From: Scenedesmus sp. ARA3
Lineage: Eukaryota; Chlorophyta; Chlorophyceae; Sphaeropleales; Scenedesmaceae
Assembly (NCBI GenBank): GCA_004335835.1
Contig: RWJK01001945.1
Span: 112,751 to 176,750 of the forward strand
Direction: 5' to 3'
DNA length: 64,000 nt
Shown here: positions 1 to 10,675 of the stretch, piece by piece
Position numbering within the stretch: the first letter of the stretch is position 1
Layout: each line of letters starts with the position of its first letter
Translations under genes and position numbers: made by a program
Notes under the pieces: model-generated
Told to the model about the DNA's origin: nothing
Database searches by the model: none
Seen by the model: only the letters and a program-made list of their open reading frames with translations

Positions 1-30
1 GTCGTGTTTGCTGTTGTGATTGCCGCGCAG

Positions 31-3000
31 GTGCTGTTTGACGTGCTGATGACGCATGGCGGCAGCTTTGCGGAGAGCTTCTGGGCGCGCATCTTCGAGC
101 GCGTGCTGCTGCCCATCTTCGACCACGTGCGCGCAGAGGTGACCAACACCACCACCTTCACCAGTGAGAGGAGAAGAGCGCAGGAGGACGCGTGGCTGTA
201 CGAGACCTGCACACACTGCCTGCAGGTGCGCAGGTTGCCAGACATCGCGCTGCTGTCGACTGCTGTGCTTTGAATGCTTTGCATGCACCACTTGTACCTG
301 CAGCGCCGCCCAGACGTATATGCAGCACCCACGGCTAAAACTCATGAGGTGAATTAAAAATTCTGGCTCTGTTTTAGCCTGTCTTCCTCTACTCTGCGTA
401 CATAATCACGCATTCACGACAATGTGTCATCCCTGCCGCTGGCAACTTGTCCGTCTACACGCACAGCACCTGGTGGACCTGTTTGGCCAGTTCCACGAGC
501 CCATGGGCCCGCTGCTGCCACTCTTCAACTTGCTTTGCATGCACCACTTGTGTCTAAAGCGCTGCCCAGGTGCCTTTGCAGAACCCCACGGCCGCAATTT
601 TTCAGGCACATTGTAGCTGAAGCTCTGTATCCGCTTGAAACACTCTCTTCATGTATTCAAGACGGTGTTTCATCCCTGCCGCTGCTAAACATCACCGGTG
701 TCCCGCACAGCACCTGGTGGACCTGTTTGGTCAGTTCCATGAGCCCATGGGCCCGCTGCTGCCATCTGTTGTGCACGCACGCCTTTTGTCCTGCACCACT
801 GCACAAGTGCATTTTAGCACCTCGCGGCTGCAGCGTCGGGAGGTTTATGTTAGCTACTAGCGCCGCACTTTTTGTCTCCTGCTACTCTGCATGAGTGCCC
901 ACACCAATGTATTACGGCCGCTGCCAACTTCACCGCAGCACCTGGTGGACTTGTTTGGCCAGTTCCACGAGCCCATGGGCCCGCTGCTGCCACGCCTGCT
1001 GGAGCTGCTGCGAGGCTTCATCGCGCGCAGCCACGCCAGCCTGGCCAGTGTCGGGGTGGCTGCCTACACGCGGCTGCTGGCCAGCTGCGGCGGCCAGCTG
1101 GACGATGAGGCCTGGCAGCAGGTGGGCCATGATGTTTCCACAGCTTGCTGCTACTGCTGCTGTGGTTGCATGCAGCCAGGAGCGATACGCTGTAGGTGTG
1201 TACTAGGACGAGTAGGCATGTACAACCGTTATCACCTGCTGGGTCTGTAATTTTGCTGGTCAACATCTCCTTGCACTGTTCTGGCGGCGGTATGCAGGTC
1301 ATCGGCATGCTGCAGCAGGTCATGCGCGACACGCTGCCAGATGCAGTGGAGCTCGTCACGCCGCCGCTGCGCGCAGCAGGCAGCACAGACGTACAGGCAC
1401 CCGGCACACCCCTAGCAGCAGCAGCAGCAGCAGCAGGCGCCTCGTTAGCTGGCGGGCAGCCGCGGCCGCCGTACTCGCTGCGCGAGGGCGTGGGCATGCG
1501 GCGGCTGGTGAAGTTCCGGGTGCAGGCTGGCGTGCAGCTGCTGCTGGTGCAGGCGGCCTCGGAGGTGTATGCGCAGCACTACCACCACATGGCGGTGAGT
1601 GTCGTTGTGCAACATTGTAGTGGTGTAGAGCTGGTGCAGCAGCTGGCGTGGTTGGGTGGGCACTGCCATGTGTATGTGCAATGTGTAGTGTCGTGTTGGT
1701 GGGGTTGCTGTCTGGCTGCAACGCATCACTTGCATAGTGTTGCTGAGGGACGCCCCATCATTCTTCGTGCTTTGGCTTTTCAATCATCTGGAGCGCAGCG
1801 CAGGCACCAGCGCATCACTAGTCACTCAGTGACTGTCGCTTAGCGCTGACACATTGTGCACCACTGCTGCATGGCTGCTGCTTTCACTCCTGCAGCTGGG
1901 CGCCATGTGTTGCTGGCAGATGCGCTGCAGCAGGTCTCTTTGCCACAGTCACTTAGCGCTGACTGCCTCTGCACCGCTGCCGTTACGCCTGCTGCCACCG
2001 CCACTGCTTTCATCCCTGCAGCCTGGCGCATGTTACTGCTGGCAGATGCGCTGCATCAGGCCTCTTCGTCATAGTCGCTTACCGCTGACTTCTCCTGCAC
2101 CGCTGCCGTCACGCCTGCTGCCACTCCTGCAGCCGGGCGCCATGTTCCTGCTGGCAGATGTGCTGCAGCAGGTCTCTTTTGTCACAGTTGCTTAGCGCTG
2201 ACTGGTTCTGCACCACTGCCGTTACGCCTGCTGCCACCGCTACTGCTGCCACTCCTGCAGCCGGGCGCCATGGTGCTGCTGGCGGACGCCCTGCAGCAGG
2301 TCTCTTTTGTCACAGTTGCTTAGCGCTGACTGGTTCTGCACCACTGCCGTTACGCCTGCTGCCACCGCTACTGCTGCCACTCCTGCAGCCGGACGCCATG
2401 GTGCTGCTGGCGGACGCCCTGCAGCAGGTCTCGCAGCACGCGCGCGCCGCCAACACCGACATCGGCCTGCGCAAGCGGCTGGCAGCCCAGCAAGCAGCAG
2501 ACAGGGTGCCCGAGGAGCGCTGCATCCCTGACCCGCCGCTGCTGCGTCAGGAGGCTGAGGCAAGCCACGCGTACCTGTCGGTGCTGATGCACGTGGCCAG
2601 CAGCAGCGGCGGCAGGATTCCTGGCTGGGCTGGGGCACAGCAGGCTGCGCAGGCCATGCAGGTGTGTGCGGCGTTACATTTGTGCTGTGTGCATGGTGGC
2701 AGGCAGCATAGGTGTGGCTTCCAGGCACAATACAGCATCACGCGATGTGTTGTAGAGTTGTGGTTCTCGCCGTGTGTTGCCGGTGCACGACACGGGGCCT
2801 GTTCTGTTTAAGCCGTACCAATGCTATGTGCTGCCGTGCCACACGCTGTGCTGCGCCGCAGGCATCTGAGCGGCTGGTGGCGCTGTCATATGCAGTACTG
2901 GAGCGCTTCGGGCTGGGCACAGATGCAGGCAGCAGCAGCCAGCAGCAGCAGCAGCAGCAGCAGCCGCCGTACAGCAACGGCAATGCAGGTGGCGGCCTGA

Positions 3001-3551
3001 GCAGGCTGTCTGCTGTGGGCAAGGGCGGCTCCTCAGGCAGCCTTGTCAGCATTGCTGCTGCCTCGGTGGAGTACACCGCGTTTGCGCCACTGGTAGTGTC
3101 CACGCTCAAGGTGCGCCGCTGCGGGCAGCAGCAGCAATCGAGTGGAGACAGTCACTCGTGATCTGCAGACACAGTGCACCAGAGCTATCTGCTGTATCTC
3201 GTGTGCGCTGTGCACTGCACAGCCTGCTGTCGATATGCAAAGCACTGTTTCTTGTATTCAGTCAGCAGCGATCACACTTATCATGATCAAGGTCTCAAAA
3301 CAGCATTGACGCTACAGGCAACACGGTCATTTCAAGTGCTGCTGCCCCCGCTGATCGTGCTGCTGCTGCTGCAGGCGCTGTCCACGCTGGAGCGGGCCAC
3401 CTTCCAGGCGCAGCTGGGCCGCTTCTTCCCGGTGCTCACCGCGCTCATGGCCTGCGAGCACGCGCCCGCTGACGTGCAGCGCGCGCTGTCCGAGCTCTTC
3501 CTGACGCGCGTGGGGCCGCTGCTGCCGGCGCTGGCGCAGCAGCAGCTGTGA
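31..3551 (+). CDS. BIG-type ARF guanine-nucleotide exchange factor, C-terminal part (5' truncated)
   Basis: This is the C-terminal end of a large brefeldin A-inhibited ARF-GEF (BIG/Sec7 family), which activates ARF GTPases in trans-Golgi and endosomal vesicle formation. The Sec7 domain lies off the left edge; bases 1-30 are the end of an intron. Phase-consistent exons: 31-225, 939-1121, 1298-1594, 2389-2661, 2862-3110 and 3375-3551 (stop TGA), giving 359 codons of coding sequence. Visible family traits are the FWARIFERVLLPIFDHVR segment, the LVDLFGQFHEPMGPLL helix and a final FFPVLTALMACEHAPADVQ segment, which correspond to the HEAT-like C-terminal region of plant BIG proteins. A Gln-rich linker is encoded by a CAG run near 2941-2962. 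Introns 1 and 3 hold copies of the next exon's 5' end. A TGTAA at 3595-3599 may be the polyadenylation signal. Family assignment is from remembered motifs, not from a search. Confidence 0.88.
467..992 (+). repeat. Decoy copies of BIG exon 2 start
   Basis: The first 54 nt of the true exon (939-992, encoding HLVDLFGQFHEPMGPLLP) also occur at 467-520 and 711-764 inside the preceding intron, each directly after an AG acceptor. Both decoys keep the reading frame and almost the same peptide, then diverge into intron sequence. The flanking intron shares CATCCCTGCCGCTG before copies 1 and 2, so the duplicated unit spans the intron/exon junction. Confidence 0.93.
1896..2440 (+). repeat. Four decoy copies of BIG exon 4 start
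   Basis: The start of exon 4 (true copy from 2389, encoding PDAMVLLADALQQVS) is preceded by copies beginning near 1896, 2022, 2133 and 2261, at spacings of about 110-130 nt. Each follows CCTGCAG or a close variant and includes some 40 nt of coding sequence, followed by a shared tail containing TTAGCGCTGACT. The array fills most of the intron. The copies nearest the real exon are the most similar to it, as expected if the array grew outward from the junction. Confidence 0.92.
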
Positions 3552-3594
3552 TGTGTTGTGAATGGATATGGCGAACTAGCGATGTGTTGTGCTG

Positions 3595-3599
3595 TGTAA
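3595..3599 (+). terminator. Candidate TGTAA polyadenylation signal of the BIG gene
   Basis: TGTAA, the chlorophycean polyadenylation motif, lies 44 nt after the stop codon. Five-base motifs occur by chance, so support is weak. Confidence 0.35.
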
Positions 3600-5085
3600 C
3601 TTACTTGAACGTGCGTGCTGGCAGGGGCTTGAAGACATGCATGTGCTGTGGTACACATGGGACGGATCGTCACGTGCAATGTGATCTGTGGATATGTGTC
3701 TGCGGCCGAGTGCCCCACTGCAGGTGCAGAGTGTTGACTTGCGCAGCGCTGACGGTTACTTTGTCGCTTCCACTACGTAGGTATACCTGGAACTAGCCGT
3801 CAGGGTGTTGAGCTGTGTACAGTTTTAACTGGAACGGCCGGGTTTGTGCGGGTAATTTCAATTGCCCAAGTAATGAAGGAGGAACTGGGTACCTTTCCAA
3901 CCCTCATGAGCAGTAGATCGGCTCGCTGGGCTTGGCTTCAGGTGGGTCAGTCCATACTTTGGTATTGGTATTGGTTAAAATGCAGCGCTTACAAACCTTG
4001 TCGCAGGCTACGATCGTGCAGCTGCCCAAAAGCCATCATTGGTACTAAACACTGACACAAGGAACAGGTGTGGGCATTACCCGGCGGCTGAGCCTGCAAA
4101 CATGCCACTCTCACGCCGTGAAACACATTCCTCCTTTAGAGTCACTCTACGTAATATGGTATTATTCTGTAGTGCACTACACAGTACCCACAATAGTGGA
4201 GAGTGTGCGACACATCCAAGCTGATGTGCGCACACCTAGCCCAGCTTATGATAAGCTGTAGGCTGCGCAGCCCCTTGGCTCATGTGCAGAACCTTGGCCA
4301 GCAAGCATACGTCAAACAGCCACACACGACACTGCTTGGTGCTGTTATGTCAGCAGACGGGCCTTGATGGGTAACATGATGATGAGCAGACGGGCCTTGC
4401 ACGGGGCACTCCGTCTACATACCCAGAAGCATACACACCACAGTGGCAGCACATGTGTGCGGTGTGCATTCCATCCTCAGCTGCTCTGCTCGAGATGCAG
4501 TGCTACACCACTAGTTGAGGTCGATCAATCGCAAGCTGCATGGCATGTGCAGTCGCACTCGCTGCGGCGCATGCGGCAAAGCACAGACCCTTGCTGCAAC
4601 AGCCTAATGCAACAGCATGAGGTGGGTGATGGCTGCTGGGTGCAGACGCTGGCTCCGTTCAAACAACAAGCCAGGCTATACAGTTCTCTGTGTGCCCAGC
4701 AAACCAACCACCGGCCGCAATACAACAGAATAAAAAACACGTAGGTAGACGGATACTGCAGTGCAGGGATCCCGGCACCACTGGCTAGTCACCAGAGCTG
4801 TGCAGCGCACAGCAGTCGGCGCTCACCCTGCCACACAACAAAGCGGCTACACAGATAGTACAGATCATGCATGGCAGACAAAACCATAAGCAAACTATCA
4901 GCGTCATGGCAGGTTGTGTTCGAGCCTGCAAATGATGTGTGCAATGTCCAGAGCCACAGCAGCAGCAGCAGCAGCAGCCGCAACTGCCCGCCAGGTGGCT
5001 GCTTGGTGTAACCACAGGCAAGAGGGTGCCACCCAATTTGCAACCGCCAGAACAGCTGCGCTTCTTGTGTTCAGGTTGCTGCCTA

Positions 5086-5800
5086 TGCACATGCTGCTGC
5101 AAGACGTGCAGCCCCAAGGTGGCGTCATGCGCGCTGACCTCATTCCCCCGCAATACATCTTTCTGCTGATGGATGATGCACTTGGATGCCACAGAGAGCG
5201 CAACCAACCGCGTGCGGTGAGTCGCAGTAGTAGTAAAGCAGCAGCTCACAGGGTGTATGAATGTATTTTGCAGGCAACGCAGCAGACAGTGCCTGGCATG
5301 CACACTGCCAAAGCGAAAGAGTATAACACGACAGCAACAAGGCAAGTGCTCAAACAAGCAGCACCAACCACAACACACCACGTGCCCTGGCAGCAACTAA
5401 ACAAAGGTTGTGTGCCTGCACGCTTTGGGTGTGCCGCTGCCTTGCTCATCAATGCACTCCAGTTGTACAGAACGCGCAATCAACCGCATGCGGTGAGCAG
5501 TGTACTTGTAAAGATCGCGGCTGTATGAATGTATTTTGCAGGCATAGCAGCGCAGCAGACAGTGCTTGGCATGCGCACTGTGGCCCACAGTGACGCAGTG
5601 AAAGGGTATAACACGACAGCAGCAGGGCAAGTGCTCCAGCAGGCAGCACCAACCACAATACACAACGCCCCCTGAGGCAGCAACCAAACAGAACTCGACT
5701 GCGTGCACCCGTGGCCTGTGTCGCTGTCTTGCTCACCATAAACGCACTCCATCTGCACTTGCCTCACTCGCTGCAACAGGGTGCGCCAGGCGCGTGGCAA
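5086..5800 (+). repeat. Tandem repeat with a possible exon of an unidentified + strand gene
   Basis: A block ending in CAACCAACCGCGTGCG followed by the strong donor GTGAGT (5217-5222) is copied near 5447-5496 (again followed by GTGAG) and in weaker form near 5739. Between copies lies a shared segment with TGTATTTTGCAG, acceptor-like, at about 5263-5274 and 5531-5542. Upstream, from an AG near 5074, the + strand encodes a 47-residue stretch including MRADLIPPQYIFLLMDDALG. The pattern is the same as the exon-end duplications in known genes here, so an unrecognised + strand gene may exist. No family is recognised and no complete model could be built. Confidence 0.35.
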
Positions 5801-7490
5801 CGTTGGAGCAGAGCAGACACGGCATTACGCAACACCAGGTGCATGCTGAGACTCCTACAATGGTGCATGACCAGCTAACAACAGCACACATGTGACGCAC
5901 GCGGTGGTTGTTTTGTGTTAGGTTTTATGCATGATCCGTGCCAGGCGGGTGACACCCACAGTTGACCAGCACATGACAAGAGCGCCCACCCACACAGCCG
6001 CGAATGGGGTATGCTGATCTGTACAGCAGCCGCCAGCTGCAACAACTGCCTCACACCAAACACACGTGTATGCCAGCATAGCCACAGCGGCAGCCATGGC
6101 ATCCTGCAGGCGACAGCGTTTAACACACCGCAGCGACCACAGAACACAATCTGGTTACAGCCAGCGCGCTGCACCGCCCGGCTGCCTGGTAATCCCAATG
6201 CAGGTGGCAGGCAGAGACCACACACACAGCAGCAACCGTTTTGGTGAAGCGAAACAATTGCCCAGGGCTGCACACCCCCCTGCTACAGACAGACCACACA
6301 CGTCTCTTCAGCAGACACTACATCCACTAGCAACACAGCCGCATGCTCAACAATAAACCTGGTTGCCTGCTGGTGTACCATCGTCGTCGCATTTGCAGGC
6401 CCACGGCAGCACTGCATGCACCTGCACAGCATGACGCACGCTGCACCCTTCCGGCGCGCATGCTGCTAATCAAGTGCCAGTTTTGTGCAGGAAGTGCGCC
6501 CTGCAACCTGCTTAAGACGCCTAGCCAGTGCTACGCTGCCTGCAGGGATGCAGCATGTTGTGCTGCCCAGCCAGCTGCAGGCGTGGAGGCCCGGCTGTGC
6601 TTGCACATGTTGCGCTGCACCCTGCTCGGCTTTATCGCCAATGCGCAGCATAACAACACGCGTGACGCGTCCTACTAGAAAACAAGCTCGGCAGCTGGTA
6701 AATATGCATCCAGTGCAACAGCAGCCTCTGAGAGGACCGCAATACTGAGGAGCTAGTCCAGCAGGCCAGGTTCTAGCTTTTCCCGAGCCCTTTGACCTGC
6801 ACGCGTGGCACAAGTGTGTGTGCCAGCCGCCGCCACAGCTGTCCTGCTCACATCAGCAGCACACCAGGCACACCTGCCCTGTTGCAGACAACTAACGACA
6901 ACCAGCATCGCTGCACTGCAAGCAGCAGCCGCAGCAATCCTCTGCATGCCCTGCGTATGAAGTCTTCATAGAAGCAGCCAACGAGCCCTGCATGCGTTCA
7001 TTGCTGCAGCACCAACAGACAGCTGCACAAGCCAGGGCCACAACTGCATGTACCTGCCATAACATGCACGCGCCATAATCTGCCCATAATCTGCCCAGCC
7101 ATGGCCCACTTTCCCCACAAGCGCATCCCTGTGCACACTTCTTTTTCAGCCATGCATGCATTGGGACCTTGCCACATGCAACAACGCCCAGCGCCGGACA
7201 AACTGATGTGACAGACAAGCGACGTCCGAAGTCCCACCCCTGCCCCCGGACTCTTTCACATGATCTCGCGAACCATGTTATGTTCAATCAGCAGCAAACC
7301 CCGCCCTGAAGATAAGCCAGAACCCAGCACAATCGTACCGCGTTGCTTCGCAGCACACAGAGAACCATGCCCACCCACAGCAGCAAACCAGCCAGCTGCC
7401 TCTGCAGCTGTGCCAGAATCACAATAGCAGCCAGCAGCAGCAGCAGCAGCAGCACAGCAGGATGATGCATCCTGATTCTGGCTTCTGCGT

Positions 7491-7516
7491 TCAGTGCGCC
7501 CGCCTGCCGCAGCCTG

Positions 7517-7557
<41 letters not shown>

Positions 7558-9905
7558 ATGGTTGGGCGCGCCTCATGAAGCCGTTGCCAAGCCATACCAA
7601 GCTCCTGCAGCCAGCCAGGTCAGCACCAGCGGCACCCACAGCTGCAGCAGCACCTGCACAGCACCAGAAGCAGGGGCAGGGGCAGCGCAACAAGCTCAAA
7701 CTAGATGCTAATAATTGCATGGAAGAAGCTGCCCCTGCCACGTATCACACATTTGTGCAGGAACAAACAGGATGCACACGTGGAGATGCCAGTAAGCCAA
7801 GCCCAGCAAGACCATTGCCGCATGCGCTGCGCAGCACACGAGCTCGATCTGCATGCTGCAGCCGCTGACACTGCTGCAGCCAGTCATCCGCCACATGATA
7901 ATCTGGACAGTGTTGCGAGCAGTGCTATAGCTGGTCAATTGAAACTCGGCAGTTCAAGCTGTTTCAAACGTCCCCACCCACCTGAGGCAACTCCAGCCAC
8001 CAGGGCAGGGCGTACACATGGCCCTGCATGGCAGCCACTGATGCCGGCAGGTGCTGCTGCTTGAAGCGCAGCCGGTAGCCGCGCTCAATGAGGAAAGTGG
8101 CGTACACAGACGCACACGACAGCAGCACCTGCACGCACGGGGCAGCGCAAGGGTTCTTGCCTTGTGACTCGTGTGTGTGCACTGTACATATGTCAATCAT
8201 CATGCAGCTGGCACACTGCAGCGAGGAAGCCAGCCAGCAGCCCTGACGTGACAGCAGGACACCGCTGGCCGCACAAATAACGATTGTTGCGCAGCAGTGC
8301 GACTTGAACGGCCAGGGGCCTGAAGCCTCAAGTGTGTCTCAGTGCTTGGCATACTGTTCACTTATGCTGCTGGTGGCGCTGCGCAAAAGGCCTGTGCTCG
8401 CATGCTGACACTGCACGCTGCTGCTGCGCCGCACCCGCATGTTGCCTACATTGCACTCTGCCGCTGCTGCCCACCTGCACGCTGCGTACATTGCACGCTG
8501 CCGCTGCTGCGCACCCGCATGTTGCTTACATTGCACGCTGCCGCTGCTGCCCACCTGCATGCTGCTGACCGTGGTGCTGCACACAGCGAGCGCAAGCGCC
8601 GGCTGATGCAGCTTGCGCCTGAACACGCCAGCCGCCGCTCTGTCGAGTGCTGCTGCCAGCCGCCGCCACGCCGCTGAGTCAGCAAAGGGCCCAGCCAGCA
8701 GCTGGCTGCAGGAGGGCCGCACAGTGGACCTGAGCACTGTGAGGCCCACGAGAGAGTTGATTGCAGCTGCAGAGGCAACACGCAGCGACGCAGGAAGGCA
8801 GCAGCAGCAGCAGCAGGGTGCGGCACGGAGGAGTTCACAGCTCTGCAGCATCAAGAGACATGCGAGTTTGAAGGATGATAAGCGTGGAATCTGACACTGC
8901 TGCGCAGCCAGGCTGCAACTGATGTGGGCAAACTGCCATGCTTTGTTTTGACCCACAATGCTCTGCTGCCGCTGCACGCTCGTTGTGCTTGGGTGCTGCA
9001 GCTCGTGTCACGCACGCATTCGCTGCTTTGCTCTGCTGCTGGCCACGCACCTACACGCCAGCCATCCAGGAAGAACAGCGAGCCCACAAAGTTGTGCAGC
9101 GCGCCCGTCTTCACCAGCAGGTGCAGCACCGCAGCTGACACGGGTCCGCTCGGGTGCCCGGCCCTGACTGCACACTGCTGAACGTACGGCAGGGTCAACA
9201 TACGCCGTGCAGTGGTGATGGCTGTGCGGTGCTTAGTGTAGAAGTCTGGGTACCGCCAGTGCAGCGCAAGCGCCAGCACGGCTGCCAGGCAGCACAGAGC
9301 TGTCAGCATTTGCAGCAGCAACTGCGATGGTGCAGTGGCCCAGCACGCAAGCCATATGACCAGGTCCAGGCGCAGAGACACGTTGTCGAAGGCCTTGAAG
9401 TTATAGTTGACGTGCCTGTGTAGCGTGGAGCGCAGCAGGCAGCCAGGCACAGCAGCAGCACAGGCACAGCAGCAACAGCATGCTGTCAGGCTCCAGCACA
9501 GCACAAGCGCACGATATTGGAACTACATGCACAGCAGCTGATGCTGAGCTTCGACGAACAGGCTATCTGGGTTTGCCCTGAGATCAGGCAGTGCAGCAAC
9601 AAAAGCGTTCGCGAATGGGCCCACCCGAAACACGCACCGCCTGACGGGGAAGCTCAAGGCTGTGCGGTGCTGTTGTGCTGTAGACAGCCAAACAGACTAA
9701 CTCACCATTTTTGGAAGGCTTTGTCCACGAACCAGGGCCTGAAGGACGTGTCAAAAGGCAGAGTAGAGCTCCAGGCGTGCTTGCTTTGAGAAACATGTTG
9801 GCACACCGCCTGCCTCACTGCCGGACGATCTACAGGATCGGTGCTGTTACGGGCTTTGCAGGAGGCCTCGGCAGCCTCGCACGAGGCCTGCGTGGGCTTC
9901 GCCAT
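7491..9905 (-). CDS. Unrecognised multi-pass membrane protein
   Basis: Five exons join with conserved phase: 9905-9706 (start ATG, MAKPTQASCEAA), 9415-9051, 8766-8585, 8128-7982 and 7604-7491 (stop TGA). They give 335 residues. I do not recognise the family. The second exon encodes hydrophobic stretches (LDLVIWLACWATAPSQLLLQ, then a leucine/alanine-rich helix ending in ALHWRYPDFY) and a third near VSAAVLHLLVKTGALHNFVG. Exon 4 carries VLLSCASVYATFLIERGYRLRF, probably a further membrane helix followed by a basic loop. The last exon ends in a poly-Gln run encoded by a (CTG)n tract on the + strand at 7518-7557. Four to five membrane spans are likely. Splice phase (2, 1, 0, 0) supports the model; the start codon is the first ATG in frame but upstream exons cannot be excluded. 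Confidence 0.65.
8425..8580. repeat. Minisatellite of about 40-nt units
   Basis: Four imperfect units of the type TTGCACGCTGCCGCTGCTGC, each followed by CCACCTGC or GCACCCGC and ATGTTGC or CACGCTGC, occur in tandem. They lie in the last-but-one intron of the membrane-protein gene. Unlike the decoy arrays elsewhere, the unit does not match an adjacent exon end. Confidence 0.7.
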
Positions 9906-10675
9906 CTACAATGCGATGTTGCTGGCAAGCTCAGCCATTTCGAACAGATATGCAAATTATGGTAGTAAGTGCTAGCACGAGCTGCTGGATACTGCGCTGC
10001 TTTGCCACTTGGGAGGATTTGGACCGTCATCGGTGTTAGCTGCCACAGCATTGGTGACCTAACTCAATGGCCCCCTGGAGGGCTGTTTTCCCAAGCTGAA
10101 GCTTTCAGACGTACTTATCAGCATAGTCTAGGGATCCTTTCCTGCTGGAAGCGTGGCTGAACGTCATGGGACCCTAGCAGCTGTGATGCTGCAGTGCCAT
10201 CACCTGGTAGCCACCAGTGGGATGGTGCCAGCCTGGGCGGCGTTGAAATGGCCTGCACCTCGGAGGTTTCAGAGTCTGATTTAATTGCAGCATCTTATGT
10301 ACAGCATCTTGGTCGCAGGCATCATGTGGTCAGCACATGCGATGCAGCGCGGCGGCATATATATTTGCAGCACCCGCCTCGTCAGGCAGAGCACTCAGTG
10401 ACTGGCCCAGTGGCACAATGCCGCATGTGCTGCTGCAGCAGTCACTAACAGGCTTACGCCCGTCTAGAGGCAACCATTAAAGCAATGCTTGCAGTCTCAT
10501 TACTACATAGGCGGGGCTTCATGCAGCGGCATGTCAGGCAGTGCACGCCTCAGCATGGCATGGGGGCCATGGTGGGACACAGCACTCATCTTGCCCACAA
10601 CCTCCGCTGCACCAGGTGCACGCACCTGCCCCCACAGCACACAAAGGCTAGCACAGCAGTCTGCGGTAGAAAGAG
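9906..10675. other. Spacer between two minus-strand genes, nothing recognised
   Basis: This 770-nt stretch holds the presumed promoter of the membrane-protein gene and the 3' region of the triphosphatase gene. I see no conserved open frame, RNA or repeat. A short A/T-rich motif (GGCATATATATTTGC) is at about 10354-10368. Confidence 0.5.

Larger units (their letters stand above)
3552..7490. other. 3.9 kb between convergent genes, no assigned gene
   Basis: This lies between the BIG 3' end (+) and the membrane-protein 3' end (-). I recognise no protein family here. A TGTAA at 3595-3599 fits a BIG polyadenylation signal. Reading frames are short, Cys/His/Thr-rich and lack coding character. The only structured part is the tandem repeat at 5086-5800, listed separately. 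A short CAG run lies at 7435-7454. Confidence 0.5.

Noticed and set aside
4914..5528. 204-codon + strand frame
   Set aside because: It runs straight through acceptor- and donor-like sites of a tandem repeat, so the whole frame is unlikely to be one exon; only part of it is noted as a possible exon.
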